A stretch of 64,000 nt of DNA from Rutidosis leptorrhynchoides (lineage: Eukaryota; Streptophyta; Magnoliopsida; Asterales; Asteraceae): positions 192,578,501-192,642,500 of the forward strand of contig NC_092334.1 of assembly GCF_046630445.1 (NCBI RefSeq), given 5' to 3'. Made by a program: the position numbers and the translations under genes. Below, piece by piece: positions 48,974 to 62,824 of the stretch (the first letter of the stretch is position 1; each line of letters begins with the position of its first letter). Under the pieces are notes generated by a model, which made no database searches, was not told the DNA's origin, and worked only from the letters and a program-made list of their open reading frames with translations.

Positions 48974-51900
48974 TGTAGTGACCCGAAATTTTCCATGTTT
49001 ATATATATTAAATAAAATTGATATTTACATGATTAAGTGTTTCCAACATGTTAAGCAATCAATCTTGTTAAGACTTGATTAATTGAAATAGGTTTCATAT
49101 AGACAATTGACCACCCAAGTTGACCGGTGATTCACGAACGTTAAAACTTGTAAAAACTATATGATGACATATATATGATTATATATATAATTAACATGAT
49201 ATTATGATAAGTAAGTATCTCATTAGGTATTTTAACAATGAGTTATATACATAAAATTGAGTTTATTGAATTAAGAAACTCGAAAACGATATATATAACG
49301 ATTATCGTTATAACAATGTCTTACTAAGTACATATGAATCATATTAAGATATTGATACATTTGGTTATTTATGTTAAATGATAAGTAAATATATCATTAA
49401 GTGTATTAACAATGAATACATATGTAAAAATAAGACTACTAACTTAATGATTTCGAAACGAGACATATATGTAACGATTATCGTTGTAACGACATTTAAA
49501 CGTATATATATCATATTAAGATATATTAATATATCATAATATCATGATAATATAATAATTTAACATCTCATTAGATATAATAAACATTGGGTTAACAACA
49601 TTTAACAAGATCGTTAACTTAAAGGTTTCAAATCAACATTTACATGTAACGACTAACGATGACTTAACGACTCAGTTAAAATGTATATACATGTAGTGTT
49701 TTAATATGTATTCATACACTTTTGAAAGACTTCAAGACACTTATTAAAATACTTCTACTTAACAAAAATGCTTACGATTACATCTTCGTTCAGTTTCATC
49801 AACAATTCTACTCGTATGCACCCGTATTCGTACTCGTACAATACACAGCTTTTAGATATATGTACTATTGGTATATACACTCCAATGATCAGCTCTTAGC
49901 AGCCCATGTGAGTCACCTAACACATGTGGGAACCATCATTTGGCAACTAGCATGAAATATCTCATAAAATTACAAAAATATTAGTAATCATTCATGACTT
50001 ATTTACAAGTAAACAAAATTACACATCCTTTATATCTAATCCATATACCAACGACCAAAAATACCTACAAACATTTTCATTCTTCAATTTTCTTCATCTA
50101 ATTGATCTCTCTCAAGTTCTATCTTCAAGTTCTAAGTGTTCTTCATAAATTCTATAAGTTCTAGTTTCATAAAATCAAGAATACTTCCAAGTTTGCTAGC
50201 TTACTTCCAATCTTGTAAAGTGATCATGTGATGTCCCGTACTAAATCATCATGTACGGACCATCAACAACAGGATCATTACAAGGTTAAGTACTATATGC
50301 GATTTCAAAAAGAGTTTGCATCCATAATAAAAGTGACGTCATAACCAACGTCGAATGTTTTACATCAAAAGTATGCTTCACCAAGTAGAAGCAATTAATA
50401 AGTGTATGTGACCCCAATGGTCGTTACAAATCATCATTTCAAAAGTACTAAATTTTGAATGCAAAAGTAAGCGTTCATGCAGTGACATCTCTAAAGCAGC
50501 GGGTGTCTACAGCAAGACTAGTATAACAGCGGAAGCAACCTTAAGCACCTGAGAAAAACATGCTTAAAAACGTCAACACAAAGGTTGGTGAGCTATAGTT
50601 TAAGTATAACAGTAATGTAAGGTAAGCCACGAGATTTCAGTGCTACAAAGAGCGTTTCAAAACAGTAATCCAAATCAGTATGTTTAAGTATATGCTCAAC
50701 CGTGGGCACTCGGTAACTAACTTAACGTTTATACCCCCTGAAAGTACACTTGGCAAGTGCGTATGTCTACGAAGTATTAAACACTCGTTAAATGCTAGCA
50801 CGACTAGCCCGAGTGGGGATGTCAAACCCTATGGATCCATATCTAAGATTCGCGTTCACGGTTCAAAAACCAATGATTAAACGTTACCGAGCTAAAGGGA
50901 ATGTTTATGCCGTTGTATAACCCACACATATATAAGTTTAAGTACTCGTGCCTAGTATGTAAAACATAAAATCCGCATGTATTCTCAATTCCCAAAATAA
51001 GTTAAAGTAAAAGGGGAATGCTATAACTCACAATGATAAAGTAGCGGTAAAGTATGACTCGGAAAGTAAGCAAGTAATGTAGGTTGTCCAAACGGGTCCT
51101 CAACCTAAGTCAAATAGTACTAAGTTAGTAAATCGTCCGAATAGGTTTAAAAGTATGTAAATAAGGTCTTAAGGGTCATCATCATTCATCATCAAACAAA
51201 AGGCGTAAAGTAAGTTTCGTTTATGAAAGTAATTTAAAACAAAGGCTGAGTTCGGTCAGTCACCACGCCCTCTATACCTACTGAAATAAGGTGAGACCAG
51301 TGGCCATGGCTCCATCTATGAGTCCTTTAAGTGTGGTAAAATTTACAGAAGCAAACTCGTCTTCGTTTGACCATGGCGACGGTCTAAGTGCGAGTAGGTC
51401 AGAAATTTCTGCACAACGTTAAAGGACATAGTGACGATCGGAGGGCCATAAATCCTAAACCGTAACTCGGATTAAGACGAGTCCTATATGAAAAGTTATC
51501 TAAACGAACTGAGCTAACTGAAAATCAAGGTTACAGTAGCCAAGGTGTACTGGTCTGTTACAAAAACAGAAAAACAGTAAGCAGAGGACAGGAAACAGAA
51601 AAAAATAGTGGGTTCCGGTGGGTTTGGTGCTTGATGTTCATCATGGTTCTCATCCTTGATGCCTATAGCTTCAAGTGTACAACTCAATGATGTGTTTACA
51701 TCATCTTTACCAAGTTTTGACCATCATAACCCTTGTGTAAGTCTAAGACATGAAGCACAACTCACTTAAGTGTTGCAAGTGTTTTGATGAACCAAAGTTG
51801 CATCAAAGTCTTAGATTCAACACATACATGAAATGTAAAAGTAATATTAACCAAGTTTTGACTATTATGAAACAAGTGTAGGTCTAAGACATGTAGCACA

Positions 51901-54900
51901 ACTCACTTAAGAGTTGTATGAAGTTTGATGAATCAAAGTTACATCAAAGTCTTAGATCTAACACATACATGAACTTTAAAACTAATATTGAGTTACAAAC
52001 TTGAAAGTGAACTTACGAAATCAAGATCTTAAGTTGTAGAACATAGTTCTTAGTTAGATCTTGAATATCCTAGACCCAAAAGTCTAGATCTAAAGTTATT
52101 AAGTTAAATCCAACACAAGTGTACCAAGTTATAATTAAAGAAAGCTTACTTACATGTTCTTGAACTTTTTAAAGTTAACTTTTAGTTCAAGATTAATGAG
52201 ATCAAAGTTAACTAGTAACATTTGACCAATAATAACCAACAAAAATGAATTTAAAGTGCATAATATGAAGTAATAAACTAAGTAAACAAGTTAATAAGTT
52301 CATGGGTTTCATACTTTAAAGATTCAAGCCTAAGTCTTGATCTTTAAGAAAGTAAACTTTTAAGTTTACAAACATGATTCACAAGTATGATTTTTACAAC
52401 CATGAACTTACAATCTTTAAAACTTTAAAGGTAGAACATAAACTAGTAAGTTTATGTTCTTGAGTGTTCTTGTAAATACAAGATAAAAGAAGAACAAACT
52501 AGTAAGTTTGATCCTTGATAACATGTAAGTAATTAACAACAACTAAGTAGACAATAATCAAAGACAAGTAACAACAAACAATTGATGATGATGAGAGTGT
52601 TTAGGTGGCGGTTTTGAGTAAGAAAAAGGAAGAGAAAAAGTTCAAGTTGCTTACAAGAATTAGAGAGAAAAGAGAGAAAGTTACAAGTATTATTTTTGTG
52701 TGTGTTTGAGAAATGAGAAAACAAGTGAATATGTATTGCAAAAATTGAAACAAAGTTCCTCTAAAAGCCTACAAAGGCCAACGGCCAACACAAAGGAGAG
52801 GGAGGAGGAAATGGTCCACTAGGTTCTTGCATGTTATAAGCTTAAAAGTTGGTTATATGGGATGCTTACATGGGAAAGAACAAGTAACAAGATTCCTTAC
52901 TAGTTAATCTATTTAGTTATGTTCTAAAATGATACTTACATGATGAGTTGGGCTAAAGAGTCCATTAAAGATGTAGGGTGGGCTTCCAAGTCCACTAATA
53001 TTAATAAATGCCCAAGTATCAAGTAGTTATCAAATAAATCCATTTAAAGCCCAAGTAATTAACTAATATCCATAGTTAATCAAAATGATTAATAAAACTT
53101 AATCATGAATGTAAATAATACTTGAAAATATTATTTGTATAATGTATATGTATCACAAAGACGTTTCAGGCATTCAAAGTCATGTATGGTGTACCATGGT
53201 AACAAGTAAATGTAATCACATACATTCGTTTAATCACAAGTATTAATAATAACCATTATTAATTAAAGATGAAAAAGTCAGGGTCGTTACAGATCATCCA
53301 ACCTCAAGAAATATTTCTTATTTACAGTAAGATATCTTTCTAATATAAGGTAATACTCATATTCAAACTTTGATTCAATTTATATAACTATAACAATCTT
53401 ATTTCGAGTGGAAATCTTACTTGAACTTGTTTTCGTGTCATGATTCTGCTTCAAGAACTTTCAAGCCATCCAAGGATCCTTTGAAGCTAGATCTATTTTT
53501 CTCATTTCCAGTAGTTTTATCCATAAAACCTGAGATAGTAATGATGTTCATAACATCATTCGATTCATATATATAAAACTACCTTATTCGAAGGTTTAAA
53601 CTTGAAATCACTAGAACATAGTTTAGTTAATTCTAAACTTGTTCGCAAACAAAAGTTAATCCTTCTAACTTGACTTTTAAAATCAACTAAACACATGTTC
53701 TATATCTATATGATATGCTAACTTAATGATTTAAAACCGGAAAACACGAAAAACACCGTAAAACCGGATACACGCCGTCGTAGTAACACCGCGGGCTATT
53801 TTGGGTTAGTTAATTAAAAACTATGATAAACTTTGATTTAAAAGTTGTTCTTCTGGGAAAATGATTTTTCTTATGAACATGATACTATATCCAAAAATCA
53901 TGGTTAAACTCAAAGTGGAAGTATGTTTTCCAAAGTGGTCATCTAGACGTCGTTCTTTCGATTGAAATGACTACCTTTACAAAAATGACTTGTAACCTGT
54001 ATTTCCGTCTATAAACTTATAATTTTTCTATTTAGATTCATAAACTTATGTTCAATATGAACCCATAGCAATTTGATTCACTCAAAACGGATTTAAAATG
54101 AAGAAGTTATGGGTAAAACAAGATTGGATATTTTCGCTTGTTGTAGCTACGTGAAAATTGGTAACAAATTTATATTAATCATATTCTAGCTAACTTATAT
54201 TGTATTATACATGTATTCTAATATATTATGTAATCTTGGGATACTATAGACACGTATGCAAATGTTTTGACATATCATATCGACCCATCTATATATATTA
54301 TTTGGAACAACCATAGACACTCTATATGCAGTAATGTTGGAGTTAGCTATACAGGGTTGAGGTTGATTCTAAAAATATATATACTTTGAGTTGTGATCTA
54401 GCCTGAGACGTGTATACACTGGGTCGTGGATTGATTCAAGATAATATATATCAATTTATTTCTGTACATCTAACTATGGACAACTAGTTGTAGGTTACTA
54501 ACGAGGACAGCTGACTTAATAAACTTAAAACATCAAAATGTATTAAAAGTGTTGTAAATATATTTTGAACATACTTTGATATATATGTACATATTTGTTA
54601 TAGGTTCGTGAATCGACCAGTGGCCAAGTCTTACTTCCCGACGAAGTAAAAATCTGTGAAAGTGAGTTATAGTCCCACTTTTAAAATCTAATATTTTGGG
54701 ATGAGAATACATGCAGTTTTGTAAATGTTTTACGAAATAGACACAAGTATTTGAAACTACATTATATGGGTGAATGATCGAAGCCGAATATGCCCCTTTT
54801 ACTTGGTAACCTAAGAATTAGTAAACTGATCAATTAATTGACGCGAATCCTAAAGATAGATCTATTGGGCCTAACGAACCCCATCCAAAGTACCGGATGC

Positions 54901-55496
54901 TTTAGTACTTCGAATTCGTTTTTATCATGTCTGAAGGATTTCCCGGAATGATAGGGGATATTCTTATATGCATCTTGTTAATGTCGGTTACCAGGTGTTC
55001 ACCATATGAATGAATTTTATCTCTATGTATGAGATGTATATTGAAATATGGAATCTTGTGGTCTATTATTATTATTATGATTTGATAATATATAAGTTAA
55101 ACCTATAACTCACCAACTTTTTTGTTGACGTTTTAATCATGTTTATTCTCAGGTGATTATTAAGAGCTTCCACTGTTGCATACTAAAATAAGGACAAGAT
55201 TTGGAGTCCATGCTTGTATGATATTATGTAAAAACTGCATTCAAGAAACTTATTTTTGATGTAATATATTCTTATTGTAAACCATTATGTAATGGTCGTG
55301 TATAAACGGTATATTTTAGATTATCATTACTTGATAATCTACGTAGTGCTTTTTAAACCTTTATCGATAAAATAAAGGTTATGGTTGTTTTAAAAATGAA
55401 TGCAGTCTTTGAAAAACGTCTCATATAGAGGTCAAAACCTCGCGACGAAATCAATTAATATGGAACGTTTATAATCAATATGAACGGGACATTTCA
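48974..55496 (+). mobile_element. Solo LTR of family C, itself interrupted
   Basis: Starts TGTAGTGACCCG and ends GGGACATTTCA, flanked by ATAGG (48969-48973, 55497-55501). After removing the nested family F LTR it is about 3.45 kb. No internal region or second LTR is present, as expected after recombination between LTRs. The shared LTR module is at 55108-55160. Confidence 0.85.
50227..53291 (-). mobile_element. Solo LTR of family F nested in family C
   Basis: The 3065-bp insert is flanked by GATCA (50222-50226, 53292-53296). On the minus strand it starts TGTAACGACCCTGAC and ends GGGACATCACA. The end part matches 13746-14605. The shared LTR module is at 50541-50594. No internal region is present. 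Confidence 0.85.
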
Positions 55497-58115
55497 ATAG
55501 GTTTAATAATCATAATAAGTTTTAGACCACAAGATTTAATTCAAAATATCAAAATATTCAATATGCCATGAGTTATAATATCGAACTAAACATTAACCCC
55601 TGACACTGTACGGGTGTCAGCAATCATTATTATGTACCCCCTTGACGATTACGCCAATGGGTAGAGACGTCACTCTCAATAGGCCTACTCACAATAATTA
55701 AGCTTGCAAAATTTCAATTCCAGCAATTAACGATATTATGGCGGGGATTTGCATGTAACAATAAATACATGTTTAATAAAAGTCTCACGAAATTGCATAT
55801 CAAATAGTTTAGGCACTTGTGTCTAAATTGTAAATCATTTCAAAAGCAAGCATGTGTTTCACCCCAAGATTTAATAAAACAGTTAATAAATAGTAAAAAT
55901 GGGGCTATGAAGTTCACCTTAGAATAGAAGGAGAAGATATAACAAGTACATAAATAAAGAAGACCGAAAGTGATCTAGACCCCAACCTAAGTAATACGAT
56001 AGGTTAGAATATATCAAACTTATGTCATGTCATTGTATGATAGTCATAGTGTTTGAAGTGGCTTTGAAATTATGTGACAAAAGTTTTGAATAAGTATTAC
56101 GCGTACTTTCTATTTTTAGTGAGTTTCTACTTTTAGAAATATTCTTTTTTTAAGAAAGTTTCTTTTTATAGTAATTTTCTATTATTTAAAAGTTTCTTTA
56201 TTTAGAAAGTCCACCTAAGTCAAACAAAAGTCAAACGAGAAAGTCAACTGAAAAGTCAACCCAAAAGTCAACGATTAGCGTTGAAAGTCAACAAGACTCA
56301 AAACAATCTTTAAAACTTATTTATACTCATTTTAAGATCATATTATCATAATATTGGTATTAGTAATTTAATGACTTAAAAAAATTACAAACTCAAAAAT
56401 ATTGTAAAAATGCCTAAACTGTCCACTTTGGGAATTTTTATAAAAATCAGTGGGACCTAAATTGAAAAACGGCCAATGCCAAGTGTTAGTTTTTACCACA
56501 AAGAGACTATACAAAAAATTTCAGTATCCAAATCAATTTGAGCAACTCGTGGCAACCGATGCCGTTTTGACATTTCAATAATTTCGTTTCAGCTTTTCAG
56601 AAAAAGTACAAGTGCGCTCAAGTGACCGACTTTGACAATTTTTAAAACGACGCTCAGGACTTCGTTTAGAAAACGAGTAGGACCAATAGCTTCCCCTTGC
56701 TATCAAGATACTACATGATTTATTTGAAGATTTTTACAGCTTTTAAATGACCGTGGTGATCGACACGATTTCGACAAAAACTCATTTTCTCAATCAGCAC
56801 TATTTTAAGAAAATTTATTTTTATAAACTTTGAAAAATCATAACTAATTCATAAAAATTGCAAACGACATGAAACAAGAGTCCAAACTTATTAATTTTTC
56901 GATACGCACGCACTTGTGAACTCAGAATTCTAATATCGGGTCGCACGCATCCCGAGTGACCTGATCAGATTCGTATGTATAAATATATTTATTCCAAAAC
57001 TTGTTTTAATCGTATCTTTTTAACCGTACGTCCATTTTTAACGTTCTTTATATATTTTTGAGTCGCATAATCGATCCCGACACGATAAAAACGACAAAAC
57101 AACCCAGATCAGACTCGAATTTCGAGGCTACAACAGCTGTATAATACTATTTTATATATAAAATTTATATACACTTCAATAATTCATAATTTGAGTTCTA
57201 TACGTCCGTTTAACGCAAATCTTATATGTAAATTGCACTACTCTTCATGAGGATCACGTTGAGCAACTTAGTTTCATCATAAAATATTGGCACGGTTTCT
57301 GAAAATATTAAATACAGATCTGACCCAATTAATATTTATTAAAAGTTAACTTTTTAACATGTTTTAATTATCCAAACACCATAAAAATTATCCACAATCA
57401 CTATAACTAATCACACAACTAAAATAACATAATAATAATTAATAATTGAAAAAGATGAAGTTTAGGTCTACCTCAAATAAAAAAATGAGACGGATAGAAA
57501 CGTAGAACGAATCGAGAGGAACTCAAATATCCAATCCAATTTGTTTTGAAAGAGGAAGAAGAAATAGGATGATGATGATGTTGATGAAGGTGACCGTTGG
57601 CTCAATGGGAAGAAAAAGAAAAGAGGTGTCGATGTATATGTATTTTTTTATTTGATAAATGGCAAGATTTCCTAATATTGGTATTATGTACAAAATAAAT
57701 CACAAAATAAATTTGGGCTCATCCCCCTTTGAAAAACTCGGCCAATCCATTAGAGAATTTTTTTTAATCTTTTAAACAAATACATTTTTATCAAGTTAAA
57801 TAAAATAAAATAAAAAAAATAACTTGAACCAAATATGGTGGAACTTCAGCCGAGAATTAGGCATGCATATATTTATTTATTTTATTTTTTTTAAATCAAA
57901 TCTTATCCATTAATATTAATTAATTAATTTAAATTAAAAGTGGGTTTATTTGGTGATGCAAATTATGGGAAGTCTTGAGCCTTTTTATAGAGAGTTAATA
58001 AGAGTTGAAATTGTATTAAGATACATGAAACTCGGTGATCAAGGATAGATTAAGATTAGGAAACAAGTATTAGAATTTGTCTAGGACTTGTTAGCTTAAT
58101 GATCAAGTTCTCTCT

Positions 58116-58135
58116 CCCCCCCCCCCCCCCCCCCC
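58116..58135. repeat. Poly(C) tract, 20 bases
   Basis: The other G3 LTR has only five C residues at the same site (about 35595). Confidence 0.95.
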
Positions 58136-58158
58136 TTTTTATAGCCTAGCCGATTTTA

Positions 58159-58281
<123 letters not shown>

Positions 58282-58893
58282 TCGGTCTTTATTTATTTAT
58301 ATGTATTTTTTAATATTTTTATTATTATTATTAAGGTTACATTTATTTGAAATACATTTTATTTATTTACTAGCCCATGTCTTTTATTAATATTTACTTT
58401 AGTTCTAATTTAGTTTAACTCATATAAAAGTCACATTTAATTTATTACATATAGTTTATATTATTAATTTAGTATTAGGGTTAGGGTTTAATATTTAATA
58501 TTAAATGGGATTAGTGTTTAGTATTTAATGTATAGGGTTAGGTTTAGGGTTTTAAATAATATTAGACTTTTAGTATTAATTACCCCATTTACTATATCCG
58601 GATAACAACGCTAGTGCTAATACACAGAATATGACAATGAAACCCTAAGGGCAATTTAGTAAATTCTGAATGGAAATGTGAGAGTTGTTATATATTTAAA
58701 ATTAAATAAACATTAAGGGTGTATTATGAAAAGTAAACAAAAAAGGAGAAATATTGTGTAACAATAAGAGCACTCAACCACTACTCTGGTTTTACATTTG
58801 TTATATAAATACGACATTTAATATAGTAAGGCTTAAAACAATCGATATTTAGATTGAAAACTCCGACAATACAATTCTGTGAACGTCTCGAAA

Positions 58894-59832
58894 ATGACAT
58901 CTTCTCAAATGGCTTAGACTCAACAAATCCACCAAAACCCTAATATTTCCTTTCAGACCTCCTAGATTGAGTTGATAAAAGGTGTTGACTATCAAATTGA
59001 AAGTGATGAGGAAAGAAGTCTACTTCATGCATCGTTTCTTGAAGAACAAGCACACAAAATCTTCAGTAAAACTGACATCACTATAGCTAATTCTTTAAGA
59101 GTTCTCGGTACATGGAAGTATTGGAGAAACTAGATTATTTGAGATCTTATCTATCCATCCGCGAAATCTATAAAATACGAGATGAAGACAATTTACAAGA
59201 TCAGTGAAGTCAAGGAATTAACCATGCTAACAAGATTATTATTCTCGATCGAACCGAAGTCCGAATGCCTTTATTGTTCGTAAAAAGAATGGATTATAAT
59301 GATTATATTCTCTGAAGCAGACTTCGACAAGTTGAAGATGTCGGATATAATCTACTTATACAACTACTTGGTTGATCTTAAAGATCCAAAGATTCATTAT
59401 GATGTTGCTATGAGAGTGTCTCAATGAAATGGATGGGAGTTCACGTTTTCAAATTGGTCTTGAGTCTGGAAAGAATAAAATTGAACTTAGGACATCCAAT
59501 CAATTCATTAAAGGATTACAACATATGTCTCTACTTCTAGTATGAGATTACCGAGAGGCTTTGTCTTTGTGAATTCACGTTACACAAAGATTTTCATAAG
59601 AGCTTTAGACTTCATGAGATATTTCGATGAAACTTTGGGATATGCTCACAAGTACTTAACGCTTAGATTGGAGAATGAGTGCTACTCTACTTCGGATGCT
59701 AAAATTGTAAGAGCACTCATTGTAAAACTTCGAAGCCCTCTCAACACAAGAAAAAACATGAGAAGATATGAGACGCTGAAGAACTTCAAGCCGAAGATTC
59801 ACTTCAGAGGGATGAAGTTCTTAGATATATGA
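58894..59832 (+). pseudogene. Gag-like gene of a non-autonomous LTR element, decayed
   Basis: From an ATG at 58894 one frame reads MTSSQMA, several stretches such as IELIKGVDYQIESDEERSLL and EADFDKLKMSDIIYLYNYLV, and ends with the longest open part (59542-59832: MRLPRGFVFVNSRYTKIFI...FRGMKFLDI). At least three TAG codons fall where CAG would fit, plus TGA and TAA stops; a second frame holds LESGKNKIELRTSNQFIKGL (about 59460-59520), so there are frameshifts. It lies directly before a purine-rich tract and an LTR, with no protease or polymerase between. That order suggests a gag-only element. The gag assignment is from position and general resemblance only. Confidence 0.4.
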
Positions 59833-59865
59833 TTAGGACTAATTTTTAGAATCACAACTAACACT

Positions 59866-59876
59866 AAGGGGAAGAT
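59866..59876 (+). other. Polypurine tract before short LTR
   Basis: AAGGGGAAGAT stands immediately before TGTTAGGACCCC. Confidence 0.65.
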
Positions 59877-59973
59877 TGTTAGGACCCCAAAGTGTAGTAA
59901 TGTTAATGTGAATGATGCTTAATTTGAAGGATGTATAGAGGGGGGCTATATATATATCCTAAGTAGTCCTAAC

Positions 59974-60536
59974 CAGTGTTGCAAAACTCGGTATAACTCG
60001 GCGATTTCTCGGCGAGTTTTCGTTTTCAGTTGCTCTCCGAGTTCTCGAACTCCAACTCTGTCAAAAACTCGGTCAACGGTTGCCGGTGTGAAAACCTCAA
60101 ATCGACACCAGATCTGCTCTTTTTCTGGGATTGTGAACAATTTTCTCTCTAGTTCTTCTCGAATGGCTGAGAAAATGATGAATGATGGAGTTGTTTGTAG
60201 GTTGAGGAAGATGACTAAAGTGAAGGTGAAACATGATGAAAGAGAAAAAGGTAACACCTACTGCACCATCTCCTTTCTTTATTGAAGTTTACTCCGTATT
60301 TAGTTTAATTTTATGTCCACTTGTTACTTTAAGTAGACCCCACATTACTAATTTTACTTATTTCTTCTAACTACGGAGGAACGAGTATGAGAACTAAACT
60401 TTATTATTTACCTTATATAACCTCTTAATTTTAGTTCTTACATTTTAACCCCTTAAATTTAATTGTCATCTTAATTTTATTATTAAATAGGTACAGTACA
60501 TTTTAACCCCTTAATGTAATTAAAGTTTATATAATT

Positions 60537-60621
<85 letters not shown>

Positions 60622-60837
60622 TGTTTGTAGCTAATACATATAGTATATATCTCAAAGTCTTAAAATTTATATATTTATCTCAAAGTCCATTAGAATATAT
60701 AAGTATTTATATATAAAAAATTATAAAGTCAACATTAGTCAACATCCGAGTTCTCCCCCGAGTTCTCCCCGAGTCGCCGAGAACTCCTCAAAAACCTTCG
60801 GCCGAGTTCTCCCCGAGTCGCGAGTTTTACAACCTTG
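59974..60837. mobile_element. hAT-type MITE with gene-like interior
   Basis: The 864-bp element is flanked by an exact 8-bp duplication GTCCTAAC (59966-59973, 60838-60845). The ends, CAGTGTTGCAAAACTCG and reversed CAAGGTTGTAAAACTCG, are inverted repeats, followed by related GAGTTCTCCCCGAGTC motifs on both sides. The left part holds a frame (60088-60285) with MAEKMMNDGVVCRLRKM followed by AAAAAGGTAAC, which looks like a captured first exon with a splice donor. A (TA)n tract lies at 60540-60616. Confidence 0.85.
60540..60616. repeat. (TA)n microsatellite inside hAT MITE
   Basis: About 38 TA units. Confidence 0.95.
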
Positions 60838-61011
60838 GTCCTAACACATAGCTATTGCATTGTAAAGAGTTCTAGAAGCTGTGGAAATTAAAATCATTTC
60901 ATTTTGCTCTCTGTCTGAACTAGTTCTTCATTGTCTGAACTACATCTTTTGATCATTCTTCTCTTTGATCCTCATGATCTGACCTATCATATGTATATAC
61001 GTATATATACG

Positions 61012-61017
<6 letters not shown>

Positions 61018-61056
<39 letters not shown>
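61018..61056. repeat. (TAA)n microsatellite
   Basis: About 13 units, after a short TATATACG repeat (60991-61016). Confidence 0.95.
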
Positions 61057-61057
<1 letters not shown>

Positions 61058-61092
61058 GCGCAAAACTTTACACGATTCTGGAAAGAAACCTA

Positions 61093-62189
<1,097 letters not shown>

Positions 62190-62824
62190 ATGGCAGCCAT
62201 AAAGGATGTTGCAGCTATTCATAGCAGAGTAAATGTGAAATATTTGAGCGAGCTACTGCAACATTTTCCTAGATTAGCTGGTGTTGAACCAATGATTCCT
62301 GCAATTAATGCCAGAGCCTGCTCACCGCCCCCTGGCAAGGTTGCTATTTATGGCCATTCAATTTTCAATTTTTGTTTGTGACTGCCATTTACACCATTCT
62401 TCTTAGAAGTTTGCAAGTTTTACGGTGTTGCTATTGGTCAATTCGAACCATCATCAATTCGAAAGATTCTGATTTTTGAAATGTATTGTCGCACAAGGAA
62501 TATAGAGCCATCTATTCGGATATTTTGCCATTTGGTACGTATAGCACCCCATGAAAAAGGTTGGTTCACATTCAAAAAAGTTCATGGATTTCTGAAACCT
62601 GCACCTGATCATCCCGGTGATAACTGGTATACTTCATTTATCTTTATTAATGAAGATGCAATTGATGACCAATACTCAGCTACTCGAGTGTGGCGCAAAT
62701 ACTTGCATAACGTATCAGTTACCTTTCCAAAACTCGTTACCAAGGAAAACATTTTGTTTAAGAAAATTAAAGCTGAACAAATCAATGACATTAAGTATGG
62801 GGAGCACATGCTTTCGCTGACATA
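62190..62824 (+). pseudogene. Putative gypsy-type (PF04195-like) domain protein, broken
   Basis: An ATG at 62190 opens MAAIKDVAAIHSRVNVKYL. A TGA at 62379-62381 interrupts the frame, which then continues without change: FTPFFLEVCKFYGVAIGQF, PSSIRKILIFE, CRTRNIEPSIRIFCHLV and KGWFTFKKVHGFLK. The order of these motifs (plant P-F-F-x-x-V...Y, then P-S-x-x-x-F, then WF-x-F) resembles the plant domain named putative gypsy type transposon (PF04195). Such proteins are found in some plant Ty3/gypsy elements and as dispersed genes; their function is not known to me. At 62825 a family A LTR interrupts it; the frame runs on through LTR bases to TAA at 62925-62927, so the last 34 codons are not original. 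Two independent lesions make it non-functional. Confidence 0.6.

Larger units (their letters stand above)
59877..60989 (+). mobile_element. Short 3' LTR (about 241 bp) split by a hAT MITE
   Basis: The LTR starts TGTTAGGACCCC after a polypurine tract and ends CCTATCA, giving near-perfect inverted ends. A TATATATATCC stretch at about 59949-59959 could be its TATA box. Removing the MITE and its duplication leaves about 241 bp. The matching 5' LTR is not in the window; it was probably lost where G3 begins. Confidence 0.55.

Noticed and set aside
52533..52724. 63-codon Leu/Phe-rich minus frame, possible membrane peptide
   Set aside because: It lies in the AT-rich body of the solo family F LTR and reflects composition.
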